NCBI GenBank assembly: GCA_910585525.1
Contig: CAJUFR010000051.1
Span: 8,711 to 15,432 of the forward strand
Source: an uncultured Angelakisella sp.
GTDB taxonomy: Bacteria > Bacillota > Clostridia > Oscillospirales > Ruminococcaceae
Direction of reading: 5' to 3'
Length of the DNA: 6,722 nt
Both the position numbers and the translations under genes were made by a program. Under the pieces are notes generated by a model. That model worked only from the letters and a program-made list of their open reading frames with translations, did no database searches and was not told where the DNA came from. Below, one piece after another: positions 6,609 to 6,722 of this stretch (positions within the stretch are counted from its first letter, which is position 1; the number at the start of each line of letters is the position of its first letter).

Positions 6609-6722
6609 TCAGTCCTCGGTATTATTTGTGATGGCTCGTTTGGTCTTTGGGGCGGCGATGCTACCCAAGGGGTTGTTGCGGATGGCGGCCTCCACCTGGG
6701 GGCTGGCCACGTGGGTGTATAT
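6609..6722 (-). CDS. Tyrosine recombinase (XerC/D-integrase type), C-terminal fragment
   Basis: The reverse strand is open from the right edge for 37 codons, reading IYTHVASPQVEAAIRNNPLG and then a Lys/Thr/Asn-rich tail ending TNNTED, stop at 6611-6609. 'YTHV' at residues 2-5 of the fragment is the characteristic motif around the catalytic tyrosine that attacks DNA in the tyrosine recombinase/integrase family. It is normally found 15-40 residues from the C-terminus, as here. The rest of the gene, including the Arg-His-Arg catalytic residues, lies beyond the window, so whether it is a XerC/D-like enzyme, a phage/ICE integrase or a cassette recombinase cannot be said. It sits directly upstream of the SUKH-3-like gene, which suggests that the recombinase and the immunity gene travel together. 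Confidence 0.75.
   Translation of the reverse strand: MYTHVASPQVEAAIRNNPLGSIAAPKTKRAITNNTED

Overview
The window looks like chromosome of a GC-rich member of class Clostridia, most likely an Oscillospiraceae/Ruminococcaceae-type gut anaerobe. The argument is the SCIFF (ranthipeptide) precursor plus its dedicated radical-SAM maturase, a pair characteristic of Clostridia, together with strong AAGGAGG-type ribosome binding sites, GC-rich coding DNA and a SpoIIM-like membrane protein. No tRNA, rRNA, CRISPR array or insertion sequence was seen.

Bases 1-3578 hold a conserved-looking, forward-strand block. It contains a small four-helix membrane protein (TIGR04086-like), the six-cysteine peptide scfA behind its own extended -10 promoter, a strong hairpin/T-tract terminator in the scfA-scfB gap, the SCIFF maturase scfB, proC (pyrroline-5-carboxylate reductase) and a degenerate GNAT-like protein. 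scfA is a 47-residue gene with all six cysteines. The promoter/terminator layout implies that the peptide is made in large excess over its enzyme, with scfB-proC-GNAT expressed by read-through or from a promoter not identified.

Bases 3598-5356 are a tightly packed run of three small accessory genes: an unrecognised 91-aa basic protein, an Imm70-like protein and an Imm49-like protein. The last is split by a +1 shift at a run of seven G. The run ends at a perfect 15-bp stem terminator (5378-5426).

Bases 5461-6069 encode a polytopic membrane protein resembling the SpoIIM family. On the opposite strand, converging on it, is a SUKH-3-like immunity protein (6591-6082). It is preceded by the last 37 codons of a tyrosine recombinase that includes the catalytic-tyrosine motif YTHV and runs off the right edge.

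The most interesting reading is that a core SCIFF locus abuts a small accessory island. The island carries three different immunity-type genes with no visible toxin, next to a tyrosine recombinase. This resembles the recombinase-associated acquired interbacterial defence clusters known from Bacteroidales, here in a Clostridial setting. Family names for the immunity-like genes rest on remembered sequence character only and need a profile search.
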